Shown: positions 1-10,687, counted from the first letter of the stretch. The stretch is DNA of 64,000 nucleotides from Virgibacillus phasianinus (GCF_002216775.1 NZ_CP022315.1:2976001-3040000), one strand, 5' to 3'. Made by a program: numbers and translations. The notes: generated by a model not told the origin, from the letters alone.

Positions 1-247
1 AAAGAAGGGAATTGTTCGTGATAAAGTGGTTCACTTCCAAGTGCTTGATACGATCATTCGTTTTGCAAAAAATGAGGGATACCAATTATATTCATTGACC
101 TTTTCTCCCATTACAGGCGGAGATGGAAACATCGAATTCCTTGCCCATTTTGGTTGGAAAAACAGAGAAGGAATTTCTTTGAATCAAACCGATTTAAAAG
201 AAGCCGTAGAGCAAGCGCATGCAAACTTTAAAGCAAAAAATGTATAA
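1..247 (+). CDS. tlyA: TlyA-family rRNA 2'-O-methyltransferase, C-terminal part
   Basis: This is the 3' end of a gene that begins before the window; the reading frame is open from base 2 to the stop at 245-247. About 81 residues are visible. They match the C-terminal end of TlyA/YqxC proteins (S4 domain plus FtsJ-like methyltransferase), including the stretch TFSPITGGDGNIEFL. Family members methylate rRNA or act as hemolysin-like proteins, and the precise substrate cannot be read from this fragment. It lies directly upstream of argR and recN, the order seen in B. subtilis (yqxC-ahrC-recN). Truncation is caused by the window edge only. Confidence 0.85.
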   Translation, partial: KKGIVRDKVVHFQVLDTIIRFAKNEGYQLYSLTFSPITGGDGNIEFLAHFGWKNREGISLNQTDLKEAVEQAHANFKAKNV

Positions 248-277
248 GTATAAAGGCTTGGAGGTAGGTCTACGGAC

Positions 278-727
278 ATGAGCAAAACGCAGAGGCAAAT
301 TAAAATACGGGAAATAATTATGAAACATGATATTGAAACACAGGATGAACTTGTAGATGAACTGCAAAAGTCAGGTTTCCCTATAACACAAAAGACAGTT
401 TCTCGTGATATAAACGAATTGCATTTAGTCAAGGTACTGACTCCGGGTGGAACCCATAAATACAGCTTGCCTTCTGATCACCGGTTTAATCCTTCTGATA
501 AATTAAAACGATTAATTCGTGACGCTTTTGTAAAAATAGATCATGCGAGTCACTTTATTGTGTTAAAAACACTTCCCGGTAATGCGCATGCTGTAGGAGT
601 CTTAATTGATCACTTGGAATGGCAGGAGATAATGGGCACAATCTGTGGTGACGATACATGTATGATTATTTGTAAAAATGAATCGGACTCCGTACAGATT
701 AAAGAGCGATTCCTTAAAATGTTGTAG
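278..727 (+). CDS. argR: Arginine repressor/activator ArgR (AhrC)
   Basis: Predicted arginine-responsive DNA-binding regulator of 149 residues, the normal family length. The N-terminal half is a winged helix-turn-helix (about residues 5-70) with the recognition segment [16 protein letters not shown]. The C-terminal half is the hexamerisation and arginine-binding domain, with the conserved GDDT motif near residue 127. The family represses arginine biosynthesis and activates catabolic genes when arginine is bound. The start is ATG 278, preceded by a strong GGAGG at 260-264. It sits 30 bases after tlyA and 25 bases before recN, as in the B. subtilis ahrC-recN arrangement. Confidence 0.95.
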   Translation: MSKTQRQIKIREIIMKHDIETQDELVDELQKSGFPITQKTVSRDINELHLVKVLTPGGTHKYSLPSDHRFNPSDKLKRLIRDAFVKIDHASHFIVLKTLPGNAHAVGVLIDHLEWQEIMGTICGDDTCMIICKNESDSVQIKERFLKML

Positions 728-752
728 TAATTCAAAAGAAGGGACAAATAAT

Positions 753-2480
753 ATGCTGACAGAATTATCCATCCGTGATTTTGCAATTATTGACGAGCTG
801 TCCTTATCATTTCATGAAGGTTTAACGGTCCTGACCGGAGAAACTGGTGCAGGGAAATCGATTATCATAGATGCAGTTCAGTTACTGGCCGGGGGACGCG
901 GTTCAGTTGAATATGTGAGGCATGGTGCAGCTAAAGCAGAAATAGAAGGGCTTTTTTCACTCGATACAAATAAACACTTGATATATCTTGTGGGTGAAAA
1001 TTATGGAATTGAAATAACAGATAATATGGTTGTCTTACACCGAACAATTACATCTGGTGGGAAGAGTATCTGCCGTGTAAATGGCAAATTAGTAACACTT
1101 GCTATCCTTAAAGAATTTGGAAAAACACTTATTGATATACATAGTCAACATGAAACCCAAAGTTTAATGCAGCCAGAAAGTCATATTGATTTACTTGATT
1201 TATATGATACTGAATTAATAAATCAAACAAAAAAGGAATACAAACAATTATATGAGCGATTACAAACGCTCCGCAAACGCTATAAGGAACTTAGTGAAAA
1301 TGAACAGGAAATGGCCCACCGCTTAGATCTCCTGACATTCCAGTTGGATGAACTGGAGCAGGCTAGTTTAAATCCCGATGAAGATGAAGATTTAGAAGAA
1401 GAAAGAAGCAGTTTAGCTAACTACGATCGAATATACCTTGCTATTCAGGATGCTTATAATGCATTACATGGAGAACAAAAAGGCATTGACTGGCTTAACT
1501 TGGCGGTACAGTCAATGGAAGAAGGTAAGAATTATGACCCTTTTATCGCAGAAAAAGCCGAGGAATTAGCTAATCATTATTATTTGATTGAAGAACTTTC
1601 ATTTGATTTGCGGAATTATCGGGATAATTTGCAATATGAGCCAGAACGATTAAATGAGATTGAATTCAGACTAAATGAAATAAATCGCTTAAAAAAGAAA
1701 TACGGCTCAACGGCAAATGCTATTATCGATTATATGGGGAAGATTCAAGAGGAAATCGAGGAAATAACCAATAAGGATTCACATTTAAATAAACTGCAAC
1801 ATCAAATAAACGAAACATATCAAGATGCCTATTTGGAAGCGAAGCAATTGCATGATAGTAGAAAAAGCGCTGCTGAGAAATTAACGAAAGAAATTCATTC
1901 CGAATTGAAAGGTCTTTATTTAGATAAGGCAACATTTTCTATATCATTTACTTCAAAAAAAGATATGGAATCAGAGACAGCAGAAACACCATTACTGTTA
2001 AACAAGAACGGTTTCGATTTCGTAACATTCCAGATCTCAACCAACCCAGGTGAACCTTTAAAAGAATTAAGCAAAGTTGCATCAGGCGGTGAACTTTCCA
2101 GGATCATGTTAGCGCTTAAAAAGATTTTTGCAAAACACCAGGGTGTGACAAGCGTTATTTTTGATGAAGTGGATACTGGTGTAAGTGGACGTGTTGCACA
2201 GGCAATTGCCGAAAAAATTGTTCATGTTTCAGAACAATCACAGGTATTATGCATCACCCATCTGCCTCAAGTTGCTGCAATGGCTGACCGTCATAATTTA
2301 ATTGAGAAAATGGAAAAGAATAAACGAACCATAACATTTGTTAAAGAACTTACTGAAAATCAAAAAGTGGATGAATTAAGCAGAATGATCACAGGAGCAA
2401 AGTTGACAGATACTGCGCGCCAGCACGCAACTGAAATGCTGGAATTGGCTGATTCCATAAAACAAAAAAATGATGGATAA
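753..2480 (+). CDS. recN: DNA repair protein RecN
   Basis: SMC-like ATPase of 575 residues that acts early in double-strand-break repair. The N-terminal Walker A is GETGAGKS (about residues 32-39). A long charged coiled-coil centre (about 150-370) follows. The C-terminal ABC signature (SGGELSRIML) and Walker B (VIFDEVDTGVSG) complete the composite ATPase. The open frame extends upstream to 678 inside argR, but ATG 753 has a GAAGGGA ribosome-binding site and begins with the conserved MLTELSIRDFAIID. A hairpin terminator follows directly. No convincing LexA box was seen upstream. Confidence 0.95.
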   Translation: MLTELSIRDFAIIDELSLSFHEGLTVLTGETGAGKSIIIDAVQLLAGGRGSVEYVRHGAAKAEIEGLFSLDTNKHLIYLVGENYGIEITDNMVVLHRTITSGGKSICRVNGKLVTLAILKEFGKTLIDIHSQHETQSLMQPESHIDLLDLYDTELINQTKKEYKQLYERLQTLRKRYKELSENEQEMAHRLDLLTFQLDELEQASLNPDEDEDLEEERSSLANYDRIYLAIQDAYNALHGEQKGIDWLNLAVQSMEEGKNYDPFIAEKAEELANHYYLIEELSFDLRNYRDNLQYEPERLNEIEFRLNEINRLKKKYGSTANAIIDYMGKIQEEIEEITNKDSHLNKLQHQINETYQDAYLEAKQLHDSRKSAAEKLTKEIHSELKGLYLDKATFSISFTSKKDMESETAETPLLLNKNGFDFVTFQISTNPGEPLKELSKVASGGELSRIMLALKKIFAKHQGVTSVIFDEVDTGVSGRVAQAIAEKIVHVSEQSQVLCITHLPQVAAMADRHNLIEKMEKNKRTITFVKELTENQKVDELSRMITGAKLTDTARQHATEMLELADSIKQKNDG

Positions 2481-2486
2481 GATTAC

Positions 2487-2522
2487 AAAAAAACCAGAAG
2501 ATAAATTATCTGGTTTTTTTTA
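2487..2522 (+). terminator. Rho-independent terminator after recN
   Basis: Stem AAACCAGA (2491-2498) pairs with TCTGGTTT (2509-2516), followed by a T run. It closes the tlyA-argR-recN transcription unit. Confidence 0.85.
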
Positions 2523-2650
2523 TACATTTTTTTAAAAGGAAATGATACACAGGTTTACTTGTTATTAGCCAGTTTAAAAACATGTTGGTTCGGTCAAATT
2601 AAAAGTACAGACAAAAGATTGGGGTTAGGAACCTGAGGAGAGTGGAATGA

Positions 2651-3934
2651 TTGAAGTTTAGAAACGAATTTCGAATTTGGATAGGAATTTTACTTCTTGC
2701 TGCGTTAGTAGTATTGCCTTTTTATACGCCAATACAAAAGTACCTTTCTATTCCCAATAATATTGTAACTTTTAACAACGATTTGCCAATTGCAGTTCCA
2801 AGCTTGGGGGATTCAGTTGAAGTAGAGCCAGCCAACAAAGCAATTCACGCGGTTAGCTCTAATGATTTTGAGACTGTTTCATCTGGGGAAGATGAGTTAT
2901 TATATTCCGTTGCTGGGATGCCAATAAAAAAAGTTGATGTAAATGTGCTGGAGGACCTAAAAGTGATACCCGGTGGTCAATCCATAGGTGTTCAGCTGCA
3001 TACGGCTGGTGTTCTTGTGGTTGGTCATCACAAGATCTCCGGGGAAAACAAAGAATTATCACCTGGGGAAGAGGCAAATATTAAAGTGGGTGATATTATC
3101 CTTAAGATCAATGGGGATCCAATAAAGGAAATGCAAGATGTAAAGCCTTATGTTGAAAAAGCTGGTGAAGCAAATAAATCGTTGGATGTAACGATTAAAC
3201 GCGGAGATGATAAAATCCATACCAAGCTTACCCCAACAATGGACAAAAAAGAAAATGAGTACCGAATTGGACTTTATATCAGAGATTCTGCTGCTGGTAT
3301 TGGTACAATGACATTTTATGATAAGGAATCAAAAAAATATGGAGCACTAGGGCATGTTATATCGGATATGGATACACACAAGCCCATTGAAATTTATAAT
3401 GGTGCAATTGTCAATTCAACTGTGACATCAATTGACAAAGGGACAAATGGAACACCTGGTGAAAAGGAGGCCAAGTTTTCAGTTGATGCCGATAAGATCG
3501 GAACAATTACGAAAAACAGTCCATTCGGTATCTTTGGAAAGTTGGATGAAAAAATGGATAATGCAGGCAAATACAATAAACCAATGCCTGTGGCTTTATC
3601 ACACGAAGTTGAAGAAGGTCCAGCAAAAATATTAACCGTTATCGATGGTGAAAAAGTAGAAGAATTCGATATCGAAATCGTTAGCAGTGTTCCGCAAAAA
3701 TTTCCGGCTACGAAGGGAATGATTATTCAAATTACGGACCCTGAATTACTGAAGAAAACAGGCGGAATTGTTCAAGGTATGAGTGGTAGTCCAATTCTTC
3801 AAAACGGTAAGATTATTGGTGCTGTTACCCATGTGTTTGTAAATGACCCAACGTCAGGATATGGTGTACACATTGAATGGATGCTTCAGGAAGCCGGAAT
3901 CAATATTTATGAAGATGGAAAAAAAGCAAGTTAA
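2651..3934 (+). CDS. spoIVB: SpoIVB serine peptidase (stage IV sporulation protein B)
   Basis: Forespore-secreted S55 peptidase that signals activation of pro-sigma-K processing. 427 residues: an N-terminal membrane anchor (about 6-26), a PDZ domain (about 105-195) and a C-terminal peptidase domain. His235 lies in GALGHVISD and Ser378 in GMSGSPI, matching the family's catalytic His and Ser. The start is TTG 2651, chosen because GAGGAGAG at 2636-2643 is well placed and no in-frame ATG fits. It directly precedes spo0A, as in B. subtilis. A forespore sigma promoter is expected but none was clear in 2523-2650. Confidence 0.93.
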   Translation: MKFRNEFRIWIGILLLAALVVLPFYTPIQKYLSIPNNIVTFNNDLPIAVPSLGDSVEVEPANKAIHAVSSNDFETVSSGEDELLYSVAGMPIKKVDVNVLEDLKVIPGGQSIGVQLHTAGVLVVGHHKISGENKELSPGEEANIKVGDIILKINGDPIKEMQDVKPYVEKAGEANKSLDVTIKRGDDKIHTKLTPTMDKKENEYRIGLYIRDSAAGIGTMTFYDKESKKYGALGHVISDMDTHKPIEIYNGAIVNSTVTSIDKGTNGTPGEKEAKFSVDADKIGTITKNSPFGIFGKLDEKMDNAGKYNKPMPVALSHEVEEGPAKILTVIDGEKVEEFDIEIVSSVPQKFPATKGMIIQITDPELLKKTGGIVQGMSGSPILQNGKIIGAVTHVFVNDPTSGYGVHIEWMLQEAGINIYEDGKKAS

Positions 3935-3936
3935 GT

Positions 3937-3978
3937 AAAAAAACCTGTGTTAGAAATTGTCTAATGCAGGTTTTTTTG
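3937..3978 (+). terminator. Terminator after spoIVB
   Basis: Long hairpin: AACCTGTGTTAGA pairs with TCTAATGCAGGTT, followed by seven T residues ending near 3977. Confidence 0.85.
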
Positions 3979-4016
3979 CATTTTAAAATTCTTCAAGATA
4001 CACGAAAAAATCATTT

Positions 4017-4155
4017 TTCGACAAACACTATTTTTCTTTGTCTAAAATTATCGAAAGTAAGTGAAAAGGCTAGAAAATCAAAGGAAAATAAAGATATTTT
4101 TAAAAAAAATAAAGTTTTTTTATTTTTAGGAAGGTTATACGGTATTGATGTCGAA
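4017..4155 (+). promoter_or_regulatory. Spo0A leader with two exact 0A boxes
   Basis: TTCGACA at 4017-4023 and its reverse complement TGTCGAA at 4149-4155 match the Spo0A box core exactly. They lie in the 225-base AT-rich leader of spo0A, so autoregulation is likely. No sigma-H or sigma-A promoter could be assigned with confidence here, although an AAAGGAAAA element resembles a sigma-H -35. Confidence 0.5.
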
Positions 4156-4201
4156 ATTATAGCGTGGGATAAAAGTTAAATTACATAAGGGAGGAAATGA
4201 A

Positions 4202-4984
4202 GTGGAGAAGATTTCAGTTTGCTTAGTAGATGATAATAAGGAATTGGTACAGGTTATGGAGGAATACTTTGATGGCCTGGATGAAATAGAGGTTATTGGA
4301 ACTGCACATAACGGGAGAGACTGCTTGGAAATGTTAAATGAAATGGATCCTGATGTATTAATTTTAGATATAATTATGCCGCATATCGATGGCTTAGCTG
4401 TTCTGCAATCAATTCGTGGGGCAGAAAGAAATAAATATCCAAATGTCATCATGCTCACTGCTTTTGGTCAGGAAGAAGTAATGAAAAAAGCAGTTGATTT
4501 AGGCGCATCTTATTTCATACTAAAGCCATTTGATTTGGATAACTTAGCTGACCAAATCCGACAGGTTCAAGGCAGAAGTAGTCAACCAGCGCAATCAAAG
4601 GGTCTTCATAATAAAAAAGGTAAACAAAAAAAGGACCTAGAAGCAAATATCACGAATATTATCCATGAAATTGGGGTTCCTGCACATATCAAAGGGTATA
4701 TGTACTTACGCGAGGCTATTACAATGGTTTACAATGATATTGAACTGCTTGGGTCCATTACGAAAGTTCTCTATCCGGACATAGCAAAGAAATTCAATAC
4801 AACTGCTTCAAGGGTAGAGCGTGCTATCCGTCATGCAATTGAAGTTGCTTGGAGCAGAGGGAATATAGATTCAATCTCCGAGTTATTTGGTTATACAATA
4901 AGTATTTCAAAAGCAAAGCCAACAAATTCGGAATTCATCGCAATGGTCGCCGACCGCCTGCGTCTTGACTATAAAGCGAGCTAA
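4202..4984 (+). CDS. spo0A: Sporulation master regulator Spo0A
   Basis: Response regulator of 260 residues that commits the cell to sporulation when phosphorylated by the phosphorelay. Receiver domain at about 3-125: acidic pocket Asp10/Asp11, phospho-acceptor Asp56 in LILDIIMP, conserved Lys in FILKPFDL. A charged hinge (about 128-148) leads to the Spo0A-type C-terminal DNA-binding domain, with a recognition region around [15 protein letters not shown]. The start is GTG 4202, behind AAGGGAGGAAA; the neighbouring ATG at 4197 is out of frame. A convergent terminator separates it from the next gene. Confidence 0.97.
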   Translation: MEKISVCLVDDNKELVQVMEEYFDGLDEIEVIGTAHNGRDCLEMLNEMDPDVLILDIIMPHIDGLAVLQSIRGAERNKYPNVIMLTAFGQEEVMKKAVDLGASYFILKPFDLDNLADQIRQVQGRSSQPAQSKGLHNKKGKQKKDLEANITNIIHEIGVPAHIKGYMYLREAITMVYNDIELLGSITKVLYPDIAKKFNTTASRVERAIRHAIEVAWSRGNIDSISELFGYTISISKAKPTNSEFIAMVADRLRLDYKAS

Positions 4985-5002
4985 TATAATAAAACAAATA
5001 AA

Positions 5003-5045
5003 AAAAGTGATGATTCTAAACAAGGGTTAGGATCATCATTTTTTA
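5003..5045. terminator. Bidirectional terminator between spo0A and yqzF
   Basis: TGATGATTCTAA (5008-5019) pairs with TTAGGATCATCA (5027-5038). It has an A run on the left and a T run on the right, so it can serve both converging genes. Confidence 0.85.
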
Positions 5046-5046
5046 T

Positions 5047-5286
5047 TTAACTTTTCATATTATTATTTTTTGCATTGTATTGACGTTTTCTGTCCCGATG
5101 AACGATAAATCCCCCAATGAAGGCAATTCCACCTAAAAAAAAGACGAAACCTACAAAAAATTGAATTCCAATATGTAAAAAAATAGGATAAAGATCTTCA
5201 AATAATGAATCACGCATTAATTTAATTCCAAAAGCAGAAATAATTCCTGGTATGACAAGAAGTAGGACTGCGATTATTCGTATCAT
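5047..5286 (-). CDS. yqzF: DUF2627 (YqzF) small membrane protein
   Basis: 79 residues with two clear hydrophobic segments (about 3-20 and 37-63), a short linker and a basic C-terminus (HRDRKRQ). It resembles the DUF2627/YqzF family, whose function is unknown. B. subtilis yqzF also lies between spo0A and bkdR. It starts at ATG 5286 after an AAAGGAGT ribosome-binding site on the reverse strand and converges on spo0A. Confidence 0.8.
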   Translation of the reverse strand: MIRIIAVLLLVIPGIISAFGIKLMRDSLFEDLYPIFLHIGIQFFVGFVFFLGGIAFIGGFIVHRDRKRQYNAKNNNMKS

Positions 5287-5358
5287 GTTGAAACTCCTTT
5301 AAAATAAATGTTGATTTTAGTATAGCAAAGCAAGTCTAAAATAGAAACAAATTTATAT

Positions 5359-5387
5359 TTGCTAAAATCTGCACAATAACGTACAAT
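5359..5387 (+). promoter_or_regulatory. Candidate sigma-A promoter of bkdR
   Basis: TTGCTA (5359-5364), 17-base spacer, TACAAT (5382-5387), 33 bases ahead of the bkdR start codon. Confidence 0.5.
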
Positions 5388-5420
5388 ATAGGTGTGCAAA
5401 AAATTGCAAGGTGGGATCTA

Positions 5421-7496
5421 ATGAAGCGTGTGCTGATTGTTGGTGCTGGTAAAGGCGGATGTGCTTTAATACAAATTTTATCTGAAACGGATCGAATGCA
5501 AATTGTTGGTGTGATTGATACAAAGGATCATGCTAAAGGCATTGAACTAGCAAAAAAATACGGCATACATACAGATAACGATTGGAAAAAATGGATAAAT
5601 GAGGACCTTGATATTATTATTGAAGCCACCGGTAAAGAAACGGTCCTTGGTGAAATATTAGAAGCACGCAGCAGGAAAACCGTGGTTATACCAGGTTCAG
5701 TTGCCTATATTATTGCAGAATTAATGGAAGAAAAAGAAACGTTAATGGAACAATTTAAAATGGAAATGACCAATCAAAAGTTAATTCTTAATAGTATCCG
5801 GGACGGCATGATTGTTGTAAATGAAAAAGGTATTGTCCAGTTCATCAATAAAAGCGCTGAACGGATAGTTGGTGTAGCCAGAACAAATTTCCTGGATCGC
5901 CCAGTTCAGGATGTAATTGAAAATTCCCGGCTTCCATTGGTCCTTAGGAACCGCAAAAGAGAGGTAAACCAAAAGCTAGTCCTTGAAAATGATAAGAGGA
6001 TTATTACAACAAGAATTCCAATAATTAATTCGGATGATAAGTTAATTGGTGCATTCGCGGTATTTAAGGACATAACAGAAGTTGTAAAGCTTGCTGAAGA
6101 AAACACAGATTTAAAAGAAATAAAAATAATGTTAGAGGCGATTATCCAGTCTTCCGATGAAGCGATAACAGTCGTGGATGAAAACGGAAGTGGAATGATG
6201 ATCAATCCTGCATACTCCAGAATTACAGGTTTATCCAAGGCAGATATTATTGGAAAGCCAGCTTCCGTTGACATTTCAGAAGGTGAAAGCATGCATATGA
6301 AAGTATTGCAAACACGCCGTCCTGTCCGTGGTGTACGAATGAAGGTTGGCTCCAAGAAAAAGGATGTCCTGGTAAATGTTGCTCCGGTTATTGTTGATGG
6401 GAAAATAAAAGGTAGTGTTGGTGTATTGCACGATGTATCGGAGATAAAAGCTCTTACGAGTGAATTACGGCGTGCAAGACAAATCATTCGAAACCTTGAA
6501 GCAAAATATACCTTCGATGATATAATTGGTTCTTCAACAGAAATGAGATTGGCTCTTGAACAAGCGAAGGTGGGGGCAAAAACACCAGCCATTGTTCTGC
6601 TTCGTGGTGAATCTGGTACAGGTAAGGAACTTTTTGCTCATGCTATTCATAATGAGAGCGATCGAAAGCATAATAAATTTATTCGAGTAAATTGTGCAGC
6701 TATTGGTGAGTCTGCATTGGAAAGTGAATTGTTCGGATATGACGAAGACGCGTTTTCAGGAGCAAAACTTGGTGGTAAAAAAGGATTATTTGAAGAGGCG
6801 AATATGGGAAGTATTTTCCTTGATGAGATCAGTGAACTGTCCTTGCATATGCAAGCCAAATTATTGCGTGTCCTGCAGGAAAACGAAATCGTTCGCGTTG
6901 GTGGAACGGATCCGATAGCAATAAATGTGCGGGTTATAACTGCAACAAATGCAAATTTGGAGAAAGCAATTATGAACAAAACTTTCCGGGAAGATTTATA
7001 TTATCGTTTGAACCGGCTGCCAATATTTATCCCGTCATTACAAGAACGGATTGAGGATTTGCCCGAGTTGATTCCGCATCTTATCCATAAGATTAATCAG
7101 GATTACGGCAGGAACGTTCACCAGATTGATCAGGAAGCTATGAACCTTTTGAAATCATATCACTGGCCGGGAAATGTGCGGGAGCTGGAAAATGTGCTGG
7201 GGCGAGCAATGATTTACATGGATTCCAATGAAGAGGTTATTAAATTACAGCATATTCCAAGACTCAATCCAGACAATGCGGTCCGGTTACAGGACATCAA
7301 AAAATTCGATGTAAATCAGGGGACATTGCAGGATGCAGTTGAAAAATTTGAGGAAACGTACATTAAACAGGTTTACCAAGCCAATCATTATAATAAGACT
7401 AAAACAGCAAAAGAACTTAATATATCAATTCGGAATTTATATTATAAGATGGATAAATATCGAATAGAAAAAGCAAACATGCAAGATTTTTCATAA
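5421..7496 (+). CDS. bkdR: BkdR, sigma-54-dependent activator of branched-chain keto acid catabolism
   Basis: 691-residue enhancer-binding protein. It opens with a Rossmann-like NAD-binding segment (VGAGKGGCA near residue 7), then two PAS domains (about 120-230 and 235-345). The AAA+ domain has Walker A GESGTGKE at 396-403. A Fis-type helix-turn-helix lies at the C-terminus ([18 protein letters not shown]). The sigma-54-contacting loop reads DAFSGA (443-448) instead of the usual GAFTGA. ATG 5421 was chosen over the upstream GTG because of AAGGTGGGA at 5409-5417. It lies just before the seven-gene bkd operon it presumably activates. Confidence 0.92.
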   Translation: MKRVLIVGAGKGGCALIQILSETDRMQIVGVIDTKDHAKGIELAKKYGIHTDNDWKKWINEDLDIIIEATGKETVLGEILEARSRKTVVIPGSVAYIIAELMEEKETLMEQFKMEMTNQKLILNSIRDGMIVVNEKGIVQFINKSAERIVGVARTNFLDRPVQDVIENSRLPLVLRNRKREVNQKLVLENDKRIITTRIPIINSDDKLIGAFAVFKDITEVVKLAEENTDLKEIKIMLEAIIQSSDEAITVVDENGSGMMINPAYSRITGLSKADIIGKPASVDISEGESMHMKVLQTRRPVRGVRMKVGSKKKDVLVNVAPVIVDGKIKGSVGVLHDVSEIKALTSELRRARQIIRNLEAKYTFDDIIGSSTEMRLALEQAKVGAKTPAIVLLRGESGTGKELFAHAIHNESDRKHNKFIRVNCAAIGESALESELFGYDEDAFSGAKLGGKKGLFEEANMGSIFLDEISELSLHMQAKLLRVLQENEIVRVGGTDPIAINVRVITATNANLEKAIMNKTFREDLYYRLNRLPIFIPSLQERIEDLPELIPHLIHKINQDYGRNVHQIDQEAMNLLKSYHWPGNVRELENVLGRAMIYMDSNEEVIKLQHIPRLNPDNAVRLQDIKKFDVNQGTLQDAVEKFEETYIKQVYQANHYNKTKTAKELNISIRNLYYKMDKYRIEKANMQDFS

Positions 7497-7505
7497 CTGC
7501 ATAAA

Positions 7506-7536
7506 TTGCATGCAACTATTTTCTAAAGCGCTTACA
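7506..7536 (+). promoter_or_regulatory. bkd operon leader: TTGCATGCAA palindrome and CcpA-type cre site
   Basis: Bases 7506-7515 form a perfect 10-bp palindrome. Bases 7523-7536 (CTAAAGCGCTTACA) match the cre consensus TGWAARCGYTWNCW at 12 of 14 positions. Together they suggest carbon-catabolite control of the operon. No good -24/-12 sigma-54 promoter was found by eye. Confidence 0.5.
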
Positions 7537-7564
7537 ACTGAAAAACTGTAACTTGGAGGCAGAC

Positions 7565-8461
7565 ATGAGGACACTAGATGAATTAAAAACCGTGGCAAAA
7601 AACGAGTCCAACCAAATTGTATCCGTTGCAAATGCTGCAGATATGGAAGTGCTTAAAGCGGTCAAAGCTGCTAAGGAAGAAGGGTTATGTTCATTCATAT
7701 TGTTTGGAAACGAGAATGAAATATATACACTTTCTGATAAAGTCGCCCTTGATTTGTCTTCCATAAAGGTGGAAGCTGAAGACGTCAATCCGGCTGGCGC
7801 TGCAGTTAAAGCAGTGCATGAGGGTGAAGCGGATATTTTAATGAAGGGAAATGTTTCAACAAAAGCGTTATTAAAAGCGGTTTTAAATAAAGAGTATGGG
7901 CTTCGTTCAGGAAAAATTCTATCCCAAGTCGCTTTATTTGAAATTCCCAATCAAGATCGCCTGTTATTTCTAACAGATGCAGGTATGAATATTGCCCCAA
8001 CTCTATTGGAAAAGGTTGAGATTATCAACAACGCGGTTAAAGTTGCCAGAGGTGTCGGAATGGACTGTCCGAAAGTTGCGGCGCTCGCTGCTGTTGAAAT
8101 AGTCAATCCCAGCATGCAGGCAACAATGGATGCTGCAATATTAACTCAAATGCAAAAAAGAAATCAAATAAGTGACTGTATAATTGACGGACCACTTGCA
8201 TTCGATAATGCTGTGTCACCGCTTGCAGCAGAACAAAAAAATATTCATTCAGATGTAGCAGGTTCAACAGATATTATCGCGGTTCCAACAATAGAAGTTG
8301 GAAACGCCTTATATAAATCATTTATGTATTTTGCTGATGCGAAGGTAGCTTCTGTTGTAAGTGGAGCGAACGCACCAATTGTATTAACATCACGTGCTGA
8401 TTCAGCTGCAAGTAAATTATATTCATTAGCGCTAGCACTAGTTTCAGCAAAAAAATTCTAG
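7565..8461 (+). CDS. ptb: Phosphate butyryltransferase
   Basis: Transfers the acyl group of branched-chain acyl-CoA (or butyryl-CoA) to phosphate, giving acyl-phosphate for butyrate kinase. 298 residues, single phosphotransacetylase/phosphotransbutyrylase fold. Conserved segments include ILMKGNVSTKALLKAV and the C-terminal PIVLTSRADSAASK. ATG 7565 follows TTGGAGG at 7553-7559; the upstream TTG lies inside that ribosome-binding site. First gene of ptb-bcd-buk-lpdV-bkdAA-bkdAB-bkdB, with 12 bases to bcd. Confidence 0.93.
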   Translation: MRTLDELKTVAKNESNQIVSVANAADMEVLKAVKAAKEEGLCSFILFGNENEIYTLSDKVALDLSSIKVEAEDVNPAGAAVKAVHEGEADILMKGNVSTKALLKAVLNKEYGLRSGKILSQVALFEIPNQDRLLFLTDAGMNIAPTLLEKVEIINNAVKVARGVGMDCPKVAALAAVEIVNPSMQATMDAAILTQMQKRNQISDCIIDGPLAFDNAVSPLAAEQKNIHSDVAGSTDIIAVPTIEVGNALYKSFMYFADAKVASVVSGANAPIVLTSRADSAASKLYSLALALVSAKKF

Positions 8462-8473
8462 GAGGAAACAACA

Positions 8474-9568
8474 ATGGAAATCTTTACTTATATGGAAAAA
8501 TATGATTATGAACAACTTGTATTTTGTCAGGACAAAAACTCTGGATTGAAAGCAATCATTGCAATACATGATACGACACTTGGACCAGCACTTGGCGGAA
8601 CAAGAATGTGGACCTATAAATCCGAGGCTGAGGCGATTGAGGATGCACTTCGTCTTGCTAAAGGAATGACATACAAAAATGCTGCTGCCGGGCTTAATTT
8701 AGGTGGAGGTAAAACAGTTATTATCGGCGATCCTAAAAAGGACAAAAATCCGGAGTTATTCCGTGCATTTGGCCGTTATATCCAAGGGTTAAATGGTCGT
8801 TATATTACTGCTGAAGACGTAGGAACAACAGTCGATGATATGGATCTGATTCATATGGAAACTGATTTTGTTACAGGAATTTCGCCTGAATTTGGATCAT
8901 CAGGAAATCCATCCCCAGTTACTGCTTATGGTATTTATAAAGGAATGAAGGCGGCTGCTATGGAGGCTTTTGGCAGTGACTCATTAGAAGGTAAAACAGT
9001 GGCTGTTCAAGGTGTTGGAAATGTGGCATTTACTTTATGTGAACATTTACATGAAGAGGGTGCTAATTTAATTGTTACCGACATTAACAAAGAAGCAGTT
9101 AACCGCGCAGTTAACGCGTTTGGTGCAAAGGCAGTGGACCCAGATGATATTTATGGTGTTGACTGTGATATTTATGCGCCATGTGCACTTGGAGCTACAA
9201 TAAACGACGAAACAATACCACAATTGAAAGCGAAAGTTATTGCAGGTTCCGCAAATAATCAGCTTAAAACAACTGAACATGGTGATATTATTCATGAAAA
9301 AGGTATTGTGTATGCACCAGATTATGTAATTAATTCAGGCGGGGTTATCAATGTTGCTGATGAATTGAATGGTTACAACGCAACAAGAGCAATGAAAAAT
9401 GTAGAATCAATTTACGATATCCTGCTGAAAATATTTGCTATCTCAAAACGGGATAACATTCCAACATATGTCGCTGCAGACCGTATGGCCGAGGAAAGAA
9501 TTGCTTCTGTAAGAGCTTCCCGCAGTCAATTTTTATTAAATGGACACCATACGTTAAGCAGAAGATAG
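8474..9568 (+). CDS. bcd: Leucine (branched-chain amino acid) dehydrogenase
   Basis: NAD-dependent oxidative deaminase giving branched-chain 2-keto acids from Leu, Ile and Val, 364 residues. The N-terminal Glu/Leu/Phe/Val dehydrogenase dimerisation domain carries the glycine-rich catalytic lysine segment [10 protein letters not shown]. The C-terminal NAD-binding Rossmann fold begins at [11 protein letters not shown] strong AGGAGG lies at 8460-8465. The products are substrates of the BKD complex encoded downstream in the same operon. Confidence 0.95.
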   Translation: MEIFTYMEKYDYEQLVFCQDKNSGLKAIIAIHDTTLGPALGGTRMWTYKSEAEAIEDALRLAKGMTYKNAAAGLNLGGGKTVIIGDPKKDKNPELFRAFGRYIQGLNGRYITAEDVGTTVDDMDLIHMETDFVTGISPEFGSSGNPSPVTAYGIYKGMKAAAMEAFGSDSLEGKTVAVQGVGNVAFTLCEHLHEEGANLIVTDINKEAVNRAVNAFGAKAVDPDDIYGVDCDIYAPCALGATINDETIPQLKAKVIAGSANNQLKTTEHGDIIHEKGIVYAPDYVINSGGVINVADELNGYNATRAMKNVESIYDILLKIFAISKRDNIPTYVAADRMAEERIASVRASRSQFLLNGHHTLSRR

Positions 9569-9584
9569 TCGGAGGTTAGGGTCA

Positions 9585-10673
9585 TTGCAATATATGTATA
9601 GAGTTTTAGTAATAAACCCGGGTTCAACTTCTACAAAAATTGGTGTTTTTGATGATGAAGTATGTATTTTTGAAAAAACAATTCGCCATGATGCAGATGT
9701 ACTCAAAAATTATAATGGTGTTATAAATCAATATGATTTTCGAAAAAATGTTATTCTCGATCAATTAGATCATGAGGGTATCAATATTTCAAAACTAAGT
9801 GCTGTCTGTGGGCGGGGTGGCTTACTTAGGCCAATTAAGGGTGGAACATATGAAGTGAACCGGCCTATGCTTAGGGATTTGCGAATGGGCTATAATGGTG
9901 AGCATGCATCGAATCTAGGAGGCATTATTGCCCATGAAATTGCCAGTGGACTAAATATTCCCGCGTATATTGTTGATCCCGTGGTTGTTGATGAATTTGA
10001 AGATATTGCCAGATATTCTGGCGTACCGGAACTTCCGAGAAAAAGTATCTTTCACGCTTTGAATCAAAAGGCCGTTGCACGACGGGCTTCGAAAGATTTA
10101 GGACAAGACTATGATCAGCTTCATTTAATCGTCACCCATATGGGTGGTGGAATAACCGTTGGAGCGCATAAAAAGGGAAAAGTTATTGATGTTAACAACG
10201 GATTGCATGGTGATGGTCCATTCTCACCAGAGCGAGCGGGAACGGTGCCGGCAGGTGATTTGGTTGCATTGTGTTTTTCCGGGGAATATTACCGGGACGA
10301 AATGATGAAAAAGTTAGTAGGCCAGGGAGGACTCGCCGCGTACTTAGATACCAGTGATGCAGTAGAAGTTGAAAAGAGAATTACAAAGGGTGATCGGGCT
10401 GCGGCAGAAGCATATGAAGCGATGGCCTATCAGATAGCCAAAGAAATTGGATCCATGAGTGTTGTCTTAGAAGGCAAGGTGGATGCCATTATTATGACCG
10501 GTGGTCTTGCTTACGGTAGGGATTTTATTAAGATGATTTCAAAACGAGTAGATTGGATTGCAGACACAATCATTTATCCGGGGGAAAATGAACTACAGGC
10601 GCTGACAGAGGGTACTTTAAGAGTGCTGCGCGGCGAAGAAGAAGCAAAAGTCTATTCATCTAATCAGAAATAA
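9585..10673 (+). CDS. buk: Butyrate kinase
   Basis: Acyl-phosphate to branched-chain fatty acid plus ATP; closes the substrate-level phosphorylation step begun by Ptb. 362 residues of the acetokinase (ASKHA) fold, with N-terminal [14 protein letters not shown] and the nucleotide-site loops [11 protein letters not shown] and [11 protein letters not shown] 9585 was chosen because GGAGG at 9571-9575 is 9 bases away; the in-frame ATG at 9594 would be 18 bases away and would shorten the protein by three residues. Confidence 0.94.
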   Translation: MQYMYRVLVINPGSTSTKIGVFDDEVCIFEKTIRHDADVLKNYNGVINQYDFRKNVILDQLDHEGINISKLSAVCGRGGLLRPIKGGTYEVNRPMLRDLRMGYNGEHASNLGGIIAHEIASGLNIPAYIVDPVVVDEFEDIARYSGVPELPRKSIFHALNQKAVARRASKDLGQDYDQLHLIVTHMGGGITVGAHKKGKVIDVNNGLHGDGPFSPERAGTVPAGDLVALCFSGEYYRDEMMKKLVGQGGLAAYLDTSDAVEVEKRITKGDRAAAEAYEAMAYQIAKEIGSMSVVLEGKVDAIIMTGGLAYGRDFIKMISKRVDWIADTIIYPGENELQALTEGTLRVLRGEEEAKVYSSNQK

Positions 10674-10687
10674 AGGGAGTGAAAAAT

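Noticed and set aside
5906-6592. 228-codon reverse-strand ORF inside bkdR
   Set aside because: It lies wholly antisense to a well-supported regulator, with serine/phenylalanine-rich shadow composition and no start signal.
7441-7560. sigma-54 (-24/-12) promoter before ptb
   Set aside because: Every GG with the needed ten-base distance to GC was checked by eye and none fitted TGGCAC-N5-TTGCA acceptably.
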